64,000 bases of DNA from Sulfurimicrobium sp964552675 (GTDB lineage Bacteria > Pseudomonadota > Gammaproteobacteria > Burkholderiales > Sulfuricellaceae). The DNA is taken from assembly GCA_964552675.1 (NCBI GenBank), contig CAZKHJ010000001.1:62001-126000 (forward strand). Direction: 5' to 3'. The notes beneath the pieces are model-generated. The model did not search any database, was not told the DNA's origin, and was given only the letters and a program-made list of their open reading frames with translations. Within the stretch, counting starts at the first letter, position 1. Each line of letters opens with the position of its first letter. Position numbers and translations under genes: made by a program. Of the stretch, positions 1-8,381 are shown in pieces.

Positions 1-840
1 CGGCATGGCGATGTACGCTGTGGCCGCTGCCACCATATTTTCAATGCCCGGGAAGCGCTGCAGGAGGAAATGCCGGCGCATGAAGCCTCCAGGGAGGCAG
101 ACACGCCAGCACAGGAGCTCTCGCCACCGATAGAGACCCCCGTTCAGGCCGAAACCGCGCCAGTCATCGAAAAACCCGCAGAAACCCCTCCCCCGGCAGA
201 AAACCCGCCCGTTGAAATCATTCCGGAACCGGAGCCGGAGCCAGAACCCGCCCCCGGACCTCAGCCGGAAATCCGTGTAATCCGGGTCCAGCCTCCACCC
301 GAAAAAATTCAGCCCAAGGTTTCTCCCGACCGGCCCAAATACGCCCCGCCCCCCAAACCCAAGCGCGCCTGGCCATGGGCAGCAGCCAGCCTGTTTCTCC
401 TGCTGGCACTGGCCCTGCAGGGCGGCTACTTCTTTCGCGACATGATCGCAGCCAGCTATCCACCGCTGCGACCGGTGCTGGAGCAAAGCTGCGCCTATCT
501 CGAATGCCGCGTCAGCCTGCCACGGAACGCCGAGCTGCTGGGCATTGAAACCTCGGAACTGAATGCCGACCCAAGCCGGGCCAGTATCGTGGTGCTCACC
601 AGCGTTCTGCGCAACCGGGCGCCCCATGTCCAGGCCTACCCCGCGCTGGAACTTACGCTCACCAATGCCAGGGACGAGATGGTGGCACGGCGCGTGTTTC
701 TTCCCGGGGAATACCTGCGCCGGGGTACCGCGCTGGAACAGGGCATTCCCGCCAGAGGTGACGTGGCGGTCAAATTGTTAATGGACCTGGGCGATCTCAA
801 GGCGGAAGGTTACCGCCTGTATCTGTTCTATCCATCCTGA
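1..840 (+). CDS. Zinc-ribbon / DUF3426 family membrane protein, 5' truncated
   Basis: The reading frame is open from base 1, so the gene begins upstream of the window. The first visible residues carry the second half of a zinc ribbon (RCGRCHHIFNA), the MJ0042-type finger usually at the N-terminus of these proteins. It is followed by a long Pro/Glu-rich linker, one transmembrane helix (about base 370-430) and a C-terminal DUF3426-like domain. This architecture is common in betaproteobacteria, often next to prmA or accC, and its function is not established. The gene ends 18 bases before gcvT and may be co-transcribed with it. The family call rests on the finger plus linker plus single helix layout; the biochemical role is unknown. 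Confidence 0.75.
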   Translation, partial: RHGDVRCGRCHHIFNAREALQEEMPAHEASREADTPAQELSPPIETPVQAETAPVIEKPAETPPPAENPPVEIIPEPEPEPEPAPGPQPEIRVIRVQPPPEKIQPKVSPDRPKYAPPPKPKRAWPWAAASLFLLLALALQGGYFFRDMIAASYPPLRPVLEQSCAYLECRVSLPRNAELLGIETSELNADPSRASIVVLTSVLRNRAPHVQAYPALELTLTNARDEMVARRVFLPGEYLRRGTALEQGIPARGDVAVKLLMDLGDLKAEGYRLYLFYPS

Positions 841-858
841 AACCCTATGGAGAAAACC

Positions 859-1941
859 ATGCTCAAACAGACTCCCCTCAACGCCGCCCACCATGCCTCC
901 GGCGCCCGGATGGTGGATTTCGGCGGCTGGGAGATGCCGTTGCATTACGGCTCCCAGCTTGAGGAACATCACAAGGTACGCAACGATGCCGGCATGTTCG
1001 ACGTTTCCCACATGCAGGTGCTGGACCTGGGCGGCACGGGCGCACGCGATTTTCTGCGCCAGCTGATGGCAAACAATATCGACCGCCTCACCCTGCCCGG
1101 CAAGGCACTGTATTCCTGCATGCTGAGCGAACAGGGCGGGGTGATCGACGACCTGATCATCTACTTCATGCGTGAGGACTGGTTCCGCATCGTGGTCAAT
1201 GCCGGCACGGCGGAAAAGGATCTGGCCTGGATGGAAACGCAGCGCCAGAAGCTGGCACCCCAGTTAACGCTTACTCCCCGTCGCGACCTTGCCATGATTG
1301 CGGTCCAGGGTCCCAACGCGCGTGAAAAACTGTGGGCCGCCATGCCGGGCTCGCGGGAAATCAGTGAACAGCTCAAGCCGTTCCAGGCAGTGGAAATGGG
1401 CACCATGTTCATCGCCCGCACCGGCTACACCGGCGAGGATGGCTTCGAGGTCATGGTACCGGCCAAAGCCGCGCCCTTCCTGTGGCAAACCCTGCAGGAA
1501 CAGGGCGTGGCGCCAATCGGTCTGGGCGCGCGCGACACCCTGCGCCTTGAGGCCGGCATGAATCTCTATGGCCAGGATATGGACGAAAGCGTTTCCCCGC
1601 TCGAATCAGGACTGGCCTGGACGGTCGACCTCGCCAGCCCGCGAGATTTCATCGGCAAGCAGGCGCTCGCCAGCACCACCGTGACGCGCCAACTGGCCGG
1701 CCTGTTGCTGCTCGACAAGGGCGTGCTGCGCAGCCACCAGAAAGTGATCACCCCGCACGGTGAAGGCGAAATCACCAGCGGCGGCTTCGCCCCTACCCTC
1801 AACCAGTCGATCGCCCTGGCGCGCCTTCCCGCCGCCGTTGCGACCGGCGATACGGTGCAGGTGGAGATTCGCGGCAAACTGCTCAACGCGCAGGTGGTAC
1901 GCTACCCCTTCGCGCGCAATGGCAAGCGTTTAGTGGCATAA
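859..1941 (+). CDS. gcvT: Aminomethyltransferase (glycine cleavage T protein)
   Basis: The 360-residue protein transfers the methylene group from aminomethyl-lipoyl GcvH to tetrahydrofolate, releasing ammonia, in the cytoplasmic glycine cleavage complex. Length and family motifs fit GcvT: the N-terminal VDFGGWEMP, FDVSHM, the GYTGEDGFE segment and a C-terminal barrel. An ATG also occurs in frame at 847, but GGAG at 849-852 lies 6 bases before the ATG at 859, which decides the start. It is the first gene of gcvT-gcvH-gcvPA-tpx-gcvPB, all on the plus strand. No glycine riboswitch fits in the 18-base gap upstream. Confidence 0.96.
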   Translation: MLKQTPLNAAHHASGARMVDFGGWEMPLHYGSQLEEHHKVRNDAGMFDVSHMQVLDLGGTGARDFLRQLMANNIDRLTLPGKALYSCMLSEQGGVIDDLIIYFMREDWFRIVVNAGTAEKDLAWMETQRQKLAPQLTLTPRRDLAMIAVQGPNAREKLWAAMPGSREISEQLKPFQAVEMGTMFIARTGYTGEDGFEVMVPAKAAPFLWQTLQEQGVAPIGLGARDTLRLEAGMNLYGQDMDESVSPLESGLAWTVDLASPRDFIGKQALASTTVTRQLAGLLLLDKGVLRSHQKVITPHGEGEITSGGFAPTLNQSIALARLPAAVATGDTVQVEIRGKLLNAQVVRYPFARNGKRLVA

Positions 1942-1979
1942 TTCAGCCCAATCATTACCGACGCAAAAGGAACAAAAAA

Positions 1980-2369
1980 ATGACTATTCCGGCCGATCTG
2001 AAATATTCCAAGTCCCATGAATGGGCTCGGCTTGAGGCTGACGGCAGCGTAACCGTGGGCATCACCCACCACGCCCAGGAACTGCTGGGCGACATGGTTT
2101 TTGTCGAAAATCCGGTAGTTGGCCGCAAACTGGGCCAGGGCGAGGAATGTGCCGTGGTGGAATCGGTCAAGGCCGCATCCGACGTGTATGCGCCCATCGC
2201 CGGCGAAGTCATCGCCGCCAACGCGGAAGTGGAAGGCGCCCCGGAATCCATCAACCAGGACGCCTATGCTGCCTGGATGTTCAAGCTCAAGCCGGACAAT
2301 GCCGCCGATCTCGCTGGCCTGCTCGATGCAGCGGCCTACCAGGCACTGGTGGACAGCGAAGCACACTAG
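1980..2369 (+). CDS. gcvH: Glycine cleavage system H protein
   Basis: This 129-residue lipoyl carrier shuttles the aminomethyl intermediate between the P, T and L proteins. The lipoylation lysine is K64 in the ESVKAASD motif. The N-terminal KYSKSHEWARLE is typical of true GcvH. It follows gcvT by 38 bases, with an AAAGGA ribosome site, and is followed 2 bases later by gcvPA. It is a glycine-cleavage H protein by context and not the lipoate-binding protein of the sHdr sulfur pathway. No sHdr genes are present here. Confidence 0.97.
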   Translation: MTIPADLKYSKSHEWARLEADGSVTVGITHHAQELLGDMVFVENPVVGRKLGQGEECAVVESVKAASDVYAPIAGEVIAANAEVEGAPESINQDAYAAWMFKLKPDNAADLAGLLDAAAYQALVDSEAH

Positions 2370-2371
2370 AC

Positions 2372-3766
2372 ATGCCCTTTATCCCCCATACCGACGAAGA
2401 TATCCAGGCCATGCTGGCACGCATTGGCGTGTCTTCGATCGACGATCTGTTTGACGAAATCCCCGCCGGTTTGCGTAGCGGAAAACTGACCGGCATCGCA
2501 CCCGGCATGGTCGAAATGGACATCGCCCGCCTCATGACGGAGCGCGCCGAAGCCGATGGCCGCTTCCTCAACTTCACCGGCGCAGGCGCCTACGAACATC
2601 ACATTCCGGCAGCAGTGTGGCAGATCGCCACGCGCGGCGAATTTTACTCCGCCTATACCCCTTACCAGGCCGAGGCCAGCCAGGGCACGCTGCAACTGCT
2701 GTATGAATACCAGACCATGATGGCCTCCCTGACCGGCATGGACGTATCCAACGCCAGCCTCTACGATGGCGCCTCCGGCCTGGCCGAGGCAGTGCTGATG
2801 GCGGTGCGCGCGCACAAAACCTCGCGCCGCATCCTGATGCCCAAAACAGTGCACCCGTTCTACCGCCAGGCGGTATACAGCATTGTCAGGCACCAGAAAA
2901 TCGAGCTGGTCGAGCTGGATTACGATCCGGCAAAAGGCACCACTTCACTGCCGGATGAAAAGGATTTCGCCGCGCTGGTGATTCCGCAGCCCAACTTCTT
3001 CGGCTGCCTGGAAGAAGTCAATGAACTCACCGACTGGGCGCACGCCCAAAACGGCCTGGTAATCGGCCTGGTGAACCCGATCGCTCTGGCGCTGCTTTCC
3101 CCGCCGGGGGAGTGGGGCGAAAAAGGCGCGGATATCGCTGTCGGCGAAGGCCAGCCGCTGGGTTCGCCGCTTGCCAGCGGCGGCCCCTTTCTCGGCTTCA
3201 TGTGCTGCAAGCAGGCGCTGGTGCGCCAGATGCCGGGACGCATCATCGGCCGCACCGTCGATCTCGACGGCAAACCCGGCTTCGCCCTGACCCTGCAGGC
3301 GCGTGAACAGCATATCCGCCGCGCCAAGGCAACGTCCAACATCTGTTCCAACCAGGGCCTGATGGCCACCGCCGCCACCCTCCACATGGCGCTGCTGGGT
3401 GCGGATGGCCTGGAACGGGTAGCTTCGGCCTGCCACGCCAACACCTTGTCCTTGACACAAAAGCTGGCAGCGATTCCCGGTGTCAAACAGGCATTCAGCC
3501 AGCCCGTGTTCCATGAAACCGTGCTGCGCCTGCCGGTTCCCGTGGCGGAGGTGCTGCGCGCCCTTGAAGCCCAGGGCATGGTCGGCGGTTTTGACCTCTC
3601 CCCGTATTACCCGGAACTCGGCCAGTCGCTGCTGGTCTGCGCAACCGAAACCAAAACGCCGGCTGACATCGAAAAATATGCCGAACAACTGAAACGTATC
3701 GTGGAACGTCGCAACGCGGGGCCAGCTTGCACCAAGCTGGTACCCGGCCCGAATAGCAAGTGGTAA
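2372..3766 (+). CDS. gcvPA: Glycine dehydrogenase (decarboxylating) subunit 1
   Basis: This is the N-terminal half (464 aa) of the split P protein, which decarboxylates glycine with PLP. It carries the family start (FIPHTDEDIQAML) and the FTGAGAYEHHIP and YTPYQAE motifs. The start at 2372 follows the gcvH stop almost directly; a longer in-frame extension into gcvH is a shadow. The PLP lysine is in the partner GcvPB. The two-subunit form is used here instead of the fused GcvP of enterobacteria. The tpx gene separates it from gcvPB. Confidence 0.96.
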   Translation: MPFIPHTDEDIQAMLARIGVSSIDDLFDEIPAGLRSGKLTGIAPGMVEMDIARLMTERAEADGRFLNFTGAGAYEHHIPAAVWQIATRGEFYSAYTPYQAEASQGTLQLLYEYQTMMASLTGMDVSNASLYDGASGLAEAVLMAVRAHKTSRRILMPKTVHPFYRQAVYSIVRHQKIELVELDYDPAKGTTSLPDEKDFAALVIPQPNFFGCLEEVNELTDWAHAQNGLVIGLVNPIALALLSPPGEWGEKGADIAVGEGQPLGSPLASGGPFLGFMCCKQALVRQMPGRIIGRTVDLDGKPGFALTLQAREQHIRRAKATSNICSNQGLMATAATLHMALLGADGLERVASACHANTLSLTQKLAAIPGVKQAFSQPVFHETVLRLPVPVAEVLRALEAQGMVGGFDLSPYYPELGQSLLVCATETKTPADIEKYAEQLKRIVERRNAGPACTKLVPGPNSKW

Positions 3767-3786
3767 ACGAGACGAGGAGATCCATC

Positions 3787-4290
3787 ATGTCAAGCGTAAC
3801 TCTCGAAGGTGAACGGCTCAATGTTGGCGGGCATTTCCCGCAGGCAGGCGAAACGGCCCACAGCTTCATGCTGGTCGGCAAGGATCTGGCCGATGTGTCC
3901 CTCAGCAGCTTCGCCGGAAAACGCAAGGTGCTGTCCATCGTTCCCAGCATCGATACGCCGGTATGCGCCACCTCCACCCGCGTGTTCAACCAGCGCGCCA
4001 GCGAAATGGACAATACCGTGGTGCTGGTGATTTCCGCCGATCTCCCCTTTGCCCAGAGCCGCTTCTGCGGCGCAGAAGGGCTGGACAAGGTAGTCATGCT
4101 TTCCACCATGCGCGGGCGTGATTTCCACAAGGATTACGGCGTCATGATCACCGACCCGCCGCTCTCCGGCCTGATGGCCCGCGCCGTGGTCATCGTGGAC
4201 GAAAACGACCAGGTGATCTATTCCGAACTGGTGCCGGAAATCACCCAGGAGCCGGATTACGATGCGGCAATCGCGGCTTTGAGCCGGTAA
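3787..4290 (+). CDS. tpx: Thiol peroxidase (Tpx, atypical 2-Cys peroxiredoxin)
   Basis: This 167-residue protein reduces alkyl hydroperoxides and H2O2 using thioredoxin. The peroxidatic cysteine is C60 in SIDTPVCATSTR and the resolving cysteine is C94 in SRFCGAEG, the spacing expected for Tpx. GAGGAGA upstream of the ATG at 3787 sets the start; an in-frame GTG at 3760 overlaps gcvPA and lacks a site. Its position between the two halves of the glycine dehydrogenase genes is unusual and suggests insertion into the operon or co-expression with it. Confidence 0.95.
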   Translation: MSSVTLEGERLNVGGHFPQAGETAHSFMLVGKDLADVSLSSFAGKRKVLSIVPSIDTPVCATSTRVFNQRASEMDNTVVLVISADLPFAQSRFCGAEGLDKVVMLSTMRGRDFHKDYGVMITDPPLSGLMARAVVIVDENDQVIYSELVPEITQEPDYDAAIAALSR

Positions 4291-4300
4291 TAAAACTTTT

Positions 4301-4365
4301 GAACCACGGAGGCAAGGACGGCACTTCCGCCATGTTCTTGGTCTTCTCCGCGCCCTCCGTGATTC
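4301..4365. repeat. Imperfect inverted repeat between tpx and gcvPB
   Basis: GAACCACGGAGGC at 4301-4313 is mirrored by GCCCTCCGTGATTC at 4352-4365, giving a stem of about 12 pairs around a 38-base loop. The CCACGGAGG core resembles short dispersed repeats often seen in intergenic regions of beta- and gammaproteobacteria. It may act as a weak terminator or mRNA stabiliser behind tpx. Copy number elsewhere cannot be judged from this window. Confidence 0.55.
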
Positions 4366-4387
4366 AATGCCTCGATTGAAAAACAAC

Positions 4388-5833
4388 ATGCTGATCTTCG
4401 AACTCTCCCAAGCCAAACGCCGCAACGCCGCCCAGGCCCCCTCTGCCCTGGCCTCATGCAACGATATCCCTGCCCATTTGCGGCGCAAGCAGGCCCCGCT
4501 GTTGCCGGAGGTTTCGGAAATGGATGCAGTGCGTCATTACACCCGGCTGTCGCAGAAGAATTTTTCTATCGACACTCACTTCTACCCGCTCGGCTCCTGC
4601 ACCATGAAATACAATCCGCGCGCCTGCAACCAGCTTGCCATGTTGCCGCAGCTGCTGGCACGCCATCCCATGAGCTCGGAAAACACCGGACAGGGTTTCC
4701 TGGCCTGCATGTTCGATCTGCAGGAAATGCTCCGGGAAGTGACCGGCATGGCCGCCGTCTCGCTCACGCCGATGGCCGGGGCACAGGGCGAGTTTGCCGG
4801 CGTGGCGATGATCCGCGCCTACCATGACGCACACAACGACACGACGCGCAGCGAAATTCTGGTGCCGGATGCGGCTCATGGCACCAACCCGGCCACGGCG
4901 GTGATGTGCGGCTACACGGTGCGCGAAATCCCCACCGACGCTGACGGCAACGTCGATCTGGCCGCGCTGAAGGCGGCTGTCGGGCCGCAGACGGCGGGGC
5001 TGATGCTGACCAATCCCTCCACCCTGGGCGTGTTCGAAAAAAGCATCCAGGACATCCAGCGCATCGTGCACGATGCCGGTGGCCTGCTGTATTACGATGG
5101 CGCCAACCTCAATGCCATCCTCGGCCGGGTCAAGCCGGGCGATATGGGTTTCGACGTGATCCACCTCAACCTGCACAAGACCTTCTCCACCCCGCACGGC
5201 GGCGGCGGGCCCGGCGCCGGCCCGGTGGGCGTGAGCGCGCGCCTGGAACCGTTCCTGCCCGTGCCGATCGTTGCCAGGGAAAACGGTCGTTACCGCTGGC
5301 TGACCGAGCAGGAACGGCCGCAGAGCATCGGCCGCCTCTCCGCCTTCATGGGCAATGCCGGCATCCTGTTGCGCGCCTATGTCTATGGCCGCATGTTGGG
5401 CGCGGAAGGGATGCACCGCGTAGCCGAATTCGCCACCCTCAACGCCAATTACCTGATGGTGGAACTGGCGCGGGCGGGATTTGACATTGCCTTTCCCCAA
5501 CGCCGCGCCAGTCACGAATTCATCGTCACCCTGAAAAAACTCAAGGACGAAACCGGCGTTACCGCCATGGATGTGGCTAAGCGTCTGCTGGACAAGGGTT
5601 TCCACGCTCCCACCACCTACTTTCCGATGCTGGTCCAGGAATGCCTGCTGATCGAGCCGACCGAAACCGAGTCGCGGCAAACCATCGACGCCTTTATCGC
5701 GGCGCTCAGGGAGATTCGTGACGAGGCCTACAGCCAGCCCGAACTGGTCAAGGGTGCGCCACACTCCATGCCGGTACGCCGTCTGGACGACGTAAAAGCT
5801 GCGCGCGAGCTGGATCTGGCCTGGCGAGGCTAG
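4388..5833 (+). CDS. gcvPB: Glycine dehydrogenase (decarboxylating) subunit 2
   Basis: This is the C-terminal half (481 aa) of the split P protein and carries the PLP-binding lysine K264 in LHKTFSTPHGGGG. With GcvPA it decarboxylates glycine and loads the aminomethyl group onto GcvH. The ATG at 4388 (MLIFELSQ) matches the usual family start; an ATG 21 bases upstream is possible. It is separated from gcvPA by tpx and from tpx by a 97-base gap holding an inverted repeat, so it may have its own promoter. Confidence 0.96.
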   Translation: MLIFELSQAKRRNAAQAPSALASCNDIPAHLRRKQAPLLPEVSEMDAVRHYTRLSQKNFSIDTHFYPLGSCTMKYNPRACNQLAMLPQLLARHPMSSENTGQGFLACMFDLQEMLREVTGMAAVSLTPMAGAQGEFAGVAMIRAYHDAHNDTTRSEILVPDAAHGTNPATAVMCGYTVREIPTDADGNVDLAALKAAVGPQTAGLMLTNPSTLGVFEKSIQDIQRIVHDAGGLLYYDGANLNAILGRVKPGDMGFDVIHLNLHKTFSTPHGGGGPGAGPVGVSARLEPFLPVPIVARENGRYRWLTEQERPQSIGRLSAFMGNAGILLRAYVYGRMLGAEGMHRVAEFATLNANYLMVELARAGFDIAFPQRRASHEFIVTLKKLKDETGVTAMDVAKRLLDKGFHAPTTYFPMLVQECLLIEPTETESRQTIDAFIAALREIRDEAYSQPELVKGAPHSMPVRRLDDVKAARELDLAWRG

Positions 5834-5845
5834 CAAGCACACACC

Positions 5846-6511
5846 ATGGCCGCAACCATGAAATGGATTTTCACCCTGCTATTGCTGGGAAATATCGCGT
5901 TTGCCGTGGTGATACAGCTACCGCAGGGCAGGCCTGGCACCGACACCATGGTTGGCCATGCCCCCTATCTCGCGGAAAAAATCCGCTTGATGGCCGAAGA
6001 AGAAATCCCCCCCCCCGTTCCGACAAACCCCGTCCTGCCCCAGATATGTCTGGAGTGGGGGATGTTCTCCAGCCAGGACATTGCCCGCGTCAAAATGGCA
6101 CTCAAACCGCTGCAACTGGACGAAAAAGATCTTGCCGTGCGCGACATGCCGGAAAAGGCGAGCACCCACTGGGTCTATATCCCGCCCCTGAAATCAAAAC
6201 AGGAAGCACAAAAGAAAGTGGACGAGCTGAAATCCCTCGGCGTTGAGGACAGCTTCGTGATGCAGGACAACAACAAATGGCGCCATGCCATCTCTCTCGG
6301 CGTATTCTCCACCGAAGAAGCCGCCAGCAAATATCTGGCCCAGATCCGCGACAAGGGGGTCAAATCAGCCAAGGCCGGGCCACGCACCCCAGGCGACGGG
6401 CATTCCAGCCTGCTCATCCGGGCTGCGGGCGCAAATATCGAAGCGGAACTGGTCAAGCTCAAACAGGCATTCCCCGGCACCGAACTGAAAGCAGTGCCCT
6501 GCCCGCAATAG
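5846..6511 (+). CDS. SPOR-domain membrane-anchored protein
   Basis: The 221-residue protein has an N-terminal transmembrane anchor (about residues 5-21), a linker, and a periplasmic SPOR-like region (about 105-180, with WVYIPPLKSKQEAQKK and SLGVFSTEEAA) that typically binds denuded peptidoglycan at division sites. It lies 12 bases after gcvPB and could be read through from it. The convergent neighbour at 6516 starts only 4 bases beyond its stop. A second in-frame ATG at 5858 directly precedes the hydrophobic segment and could be the true start. Partner proteins are not evident nearby. Confidence 0.75.
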   Translation: MAATMKWIFTLLLLGNIAFAVVIQLPQGRPGTDTMVGHAPYLAEKIRLMAEEEIPPPVPTNPVLPQICLEWGMFSSQDIARVKMALKPLQLDEKDLAVRDMPEKASTHWVYIPPLKSKQEAQKKVDELKSLGVEDSFVMQDNNKWRHAISLGVFSTEEAASKYLAQIRDKGVKSAKAGPRTPGDGHSSLLIRAAGANIEAELVKLKQAFPGTELKAVPCPQ

Positions 6512-6515
6512 CCCC

Positions 6516-6758
6516 CTACCCCTCGATTTTCTTGTGAGCCCCGTCACAGAACGGGCTCTTGGCGCTGGCCTTGCAGCCGCACAGCCAGACCTTGGTTTTT
6601 TCCCCCAGCGTAAATTTCTGTGGCGAGAAGTCACTTCCCTGATGCGAGCCATCACAAAAAGGCTGCGTTTTCGATTTGCCGCAGGAACACCACCAGTAGT
6701 CACCGGCTTCCAGTTCCAGGACATAGGGTGCGCGCTGGGCACAGACAGGTTTGCTCAT
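6516..6758 (-). CDS. Double CDGSH-type iron-sulfur protein
   Basis: The 80-residue protein has two CDGSH finger motifs, each C-x-C-x(n)-FCDG(S/A)H: WWCSCGKSKTQPFCDGSH and a second ending in PFCDGAH. These 3Cys-1His sites bind redox-active [2Fe-2S] clusters as in mitoNEET-type proteins. The bacterial proteins are small, soluble and of uncertain function. It is transcribed just downstream of the ferredoxin-reductase fusion gene (gap about 19 bases), which suggests a shared redox role, though this is inference. Confidence 0.9.
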   Translation of the reverse strand: MSKPVCAQRAPYVLELEAGDYWWCSCGKSKTQPFCDGSHQGSDFSPQKFTLGEKTKVWLCGCKASAKSPFCDGAHKKIEG

Positions 6759-6777
6759 TGGAATCCCCTTTTGAATG

Positions 6778-8277
6778 TTATTTCACTGCACCGGCAAAAA
6801 CACGTGTCTTGGGCAAACCCAGGCCGAGGAAAAACCGTTCGGCAATCTCGAGTGCCGCTACCGGGCCGGCGATATAAATATCACTATCCTTGACATCAGG
6901 GTGTTCACGAACGATACCCTGCAGCAGTTCGCGCAGCATTTCCTCGCGCCTGCCGCTCACTGAGCGCAAATCATACCCTGCCACCTGTGAGGTGAAATGG
7001 AAATTGTCCAGGGCATCAGCCCAGGCACGCCCCACATTGGGCAGGTAAATGCTACGCTCATCCGATCCGATCCAGTACAGGTGCATGGCTTCGGCGGCAT
7101 CCAGCGACATGGCATGCTCGATCAGGCTCTTGATGGGCGCAAAACCGGCATCAAAGGCAATGAAATAAAGCGGGCGGGGCGATTTCTCATGCAGGATGAA
7201 CTCGCCCTGCGGGCCCTCGACCTCCACCACATCATGGCTCTTGAGGCGATTGAACACATAATCGGAAAACAGGTTGCCGGGCATGCTGCGCACGTGGAAA
7301 AGCAGATTGCGGTCATCACAGGGACAACTGGCAATGGGGAGCTCGGCACTGAGGGACTTGCCCACCTGGAGCGTGACATACTGGCCGGCAAGAAAGCGCA
7401 GGCGCTGGGTGCGCGGCGTCTGCACATGCAGCAGCACCATATCGGGCGCCAGCGGCTCGATCGACTTGACCTTGGCATCGATCTGCTGAAACGGAATATC
7501 CTGCACCCCCCCCGCCACGGGCGCCTCGATCTCCACGTCGCTGACGGCGGTATTGCTGCACAGCAGAATATACCCCTGATTTTTCTGGGTTTCCGGGATG
7601 ACGTAATCGTGATTGCGCACTTTCTTGATCTGGCCGGACACCACCCTGGCCTTACACAAGCCGCAATTGCCGCCACTGCAGCCATAATTGAGTGCCACAC
7701 CGGCACGCAGCGCAGCTTCCAGTATCGTGTCCGGGCCATCGATGAAGAAGTCGTGGCCGCTGGGCAGGATATGCACATGCGCCGCCATGACGCGCAGCAT
7801 GCTGTCCCTCACCATCAGGGGATTGGGATAGCCTGGTTCCATTGCTGCAGCGATTTCATCCTTGAGCCAGGACTTGAGATCCCCCACCGTGACGCTGGTC
7901 TCGGCCTTGCACTGGCTCTCGATTTCGCTTAATTTTCCGCGCAACCGGTCGAGCAGGATGTTCAGCTGTTTCACCTGGGTCTGGCTGTTGGCCAGCGCCG
8001 TCCCCAGTTCGGTGACACGGGCGGCGAGCACTTCCGCCTCCGGCAGCGCACGTTCAAACACGCGCTTGCCGAATGCCCGCTCCTTGATATGGGAAATCCG
8101 CTCATATTCGGTATTGTCTTCCAGCTGCGCGCCAGGATAGGCCGCCAGAAGGTCGTCCACCGTGACCATGCCATCGAACGAGGACAGCTCACCCAGCTGG
8201 ATTTTTTTCTGCAACGCACCACGGGTCACCCCCACCAGGCGCCCCGCCCGGGAAAGGCTCATCAGCGACTGGGGCAT
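6778..8277 (-). CDS. HTH/coiled-coil fused to [2Fe-2S] ferredoxin and FAD/NAD reductase
   Basis: The 499-residue protein has three parts. Residues 1-50 look like a helix-turn-helix or MerR-like segment (MSLSRAGRLVGVTRGALQKK). A predicted helical or coiled-coil region follows (about 60-150). Then comes a plant-type [2Fe-2S] ferredoxin domain (CSGGNCGLC, with the fourth Cys in LLCSN) and a ferredoxin-NADP reductase-like FAD/NAD module of the CDP-glucoseen reductase (AscD) type. GAGGAG 7 bases upstream selects the ATG at 8277; a TTG 15 bases earlier would put that site inside the gene. It sits upstream of the CDGSH gene. The enzymatic half is clear. Whether the N-terminal half binds DNA is not known. 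Confidence 0.8.
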   Translation of the reverse strand: MPQSLMSLSRAGRLVGVTRGALQKKIQLGELSSFDGMVTVDDLLAAYPGAQLEDNTEYERISHIKERAFGKRVFERALPEAEVLAARVTELGTALANSQTQVKQLNILLDRLRGKLSEIESQCKAETSVTVGDLKSWLKDEIAAAMEPGYPNPLMVRDSMLRVMAAHVHILPSGHDFFIDGPDTILEAALRAGVALNYGCSGGNCGLCKARVVSGQIKKVRNHDYVIPETQKNQGYILLCSNTAVSDVEIEAPVAGGVQDIPFQQIDAKVKSIEPLAPDMVLLHVQTPRTQRLRFLAGQYVTLQVGKSLSAELPIASCPCDDRNLLFHVRSMPGNLFSDYVFNRLKSHDVVEVEGPQGEFILHEKSPRPLYFIAFDAGFAPIKSLIEHAMSLDAAEAMHLYWIGSDERSIYLPNVGRAWADALDNFHFTSQVAGYDLRSVSGRREEMLRELLQGIVREHPDVKDSDIYIAGPVAALEIAERFFLGLGLPKTRVFAGAVK

Positions 8278-8381
8278 GGCAACACTCCTCAAGCAGAAAT
8301 GGCATTGCCTATATGTTGATACAAATGCCTAGCATTCTCAATACTCCGTGAATGTGGCATCCGTATTCCGAACCGGGCAGA

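Noticed and set aside
841..858. Glycine riboswitch ahead of gcvT
   Set aside because: Only 18 bases separate gcvT from the upstream gene, too short for the tandem aptamer.
1980..2369. GcvH as a sulfur-pathway lipoate-binding protein (LbpA)
   Set aside because: It is embedded in a complete glycine cleavage gene set and no sHdr genes occur nearby.
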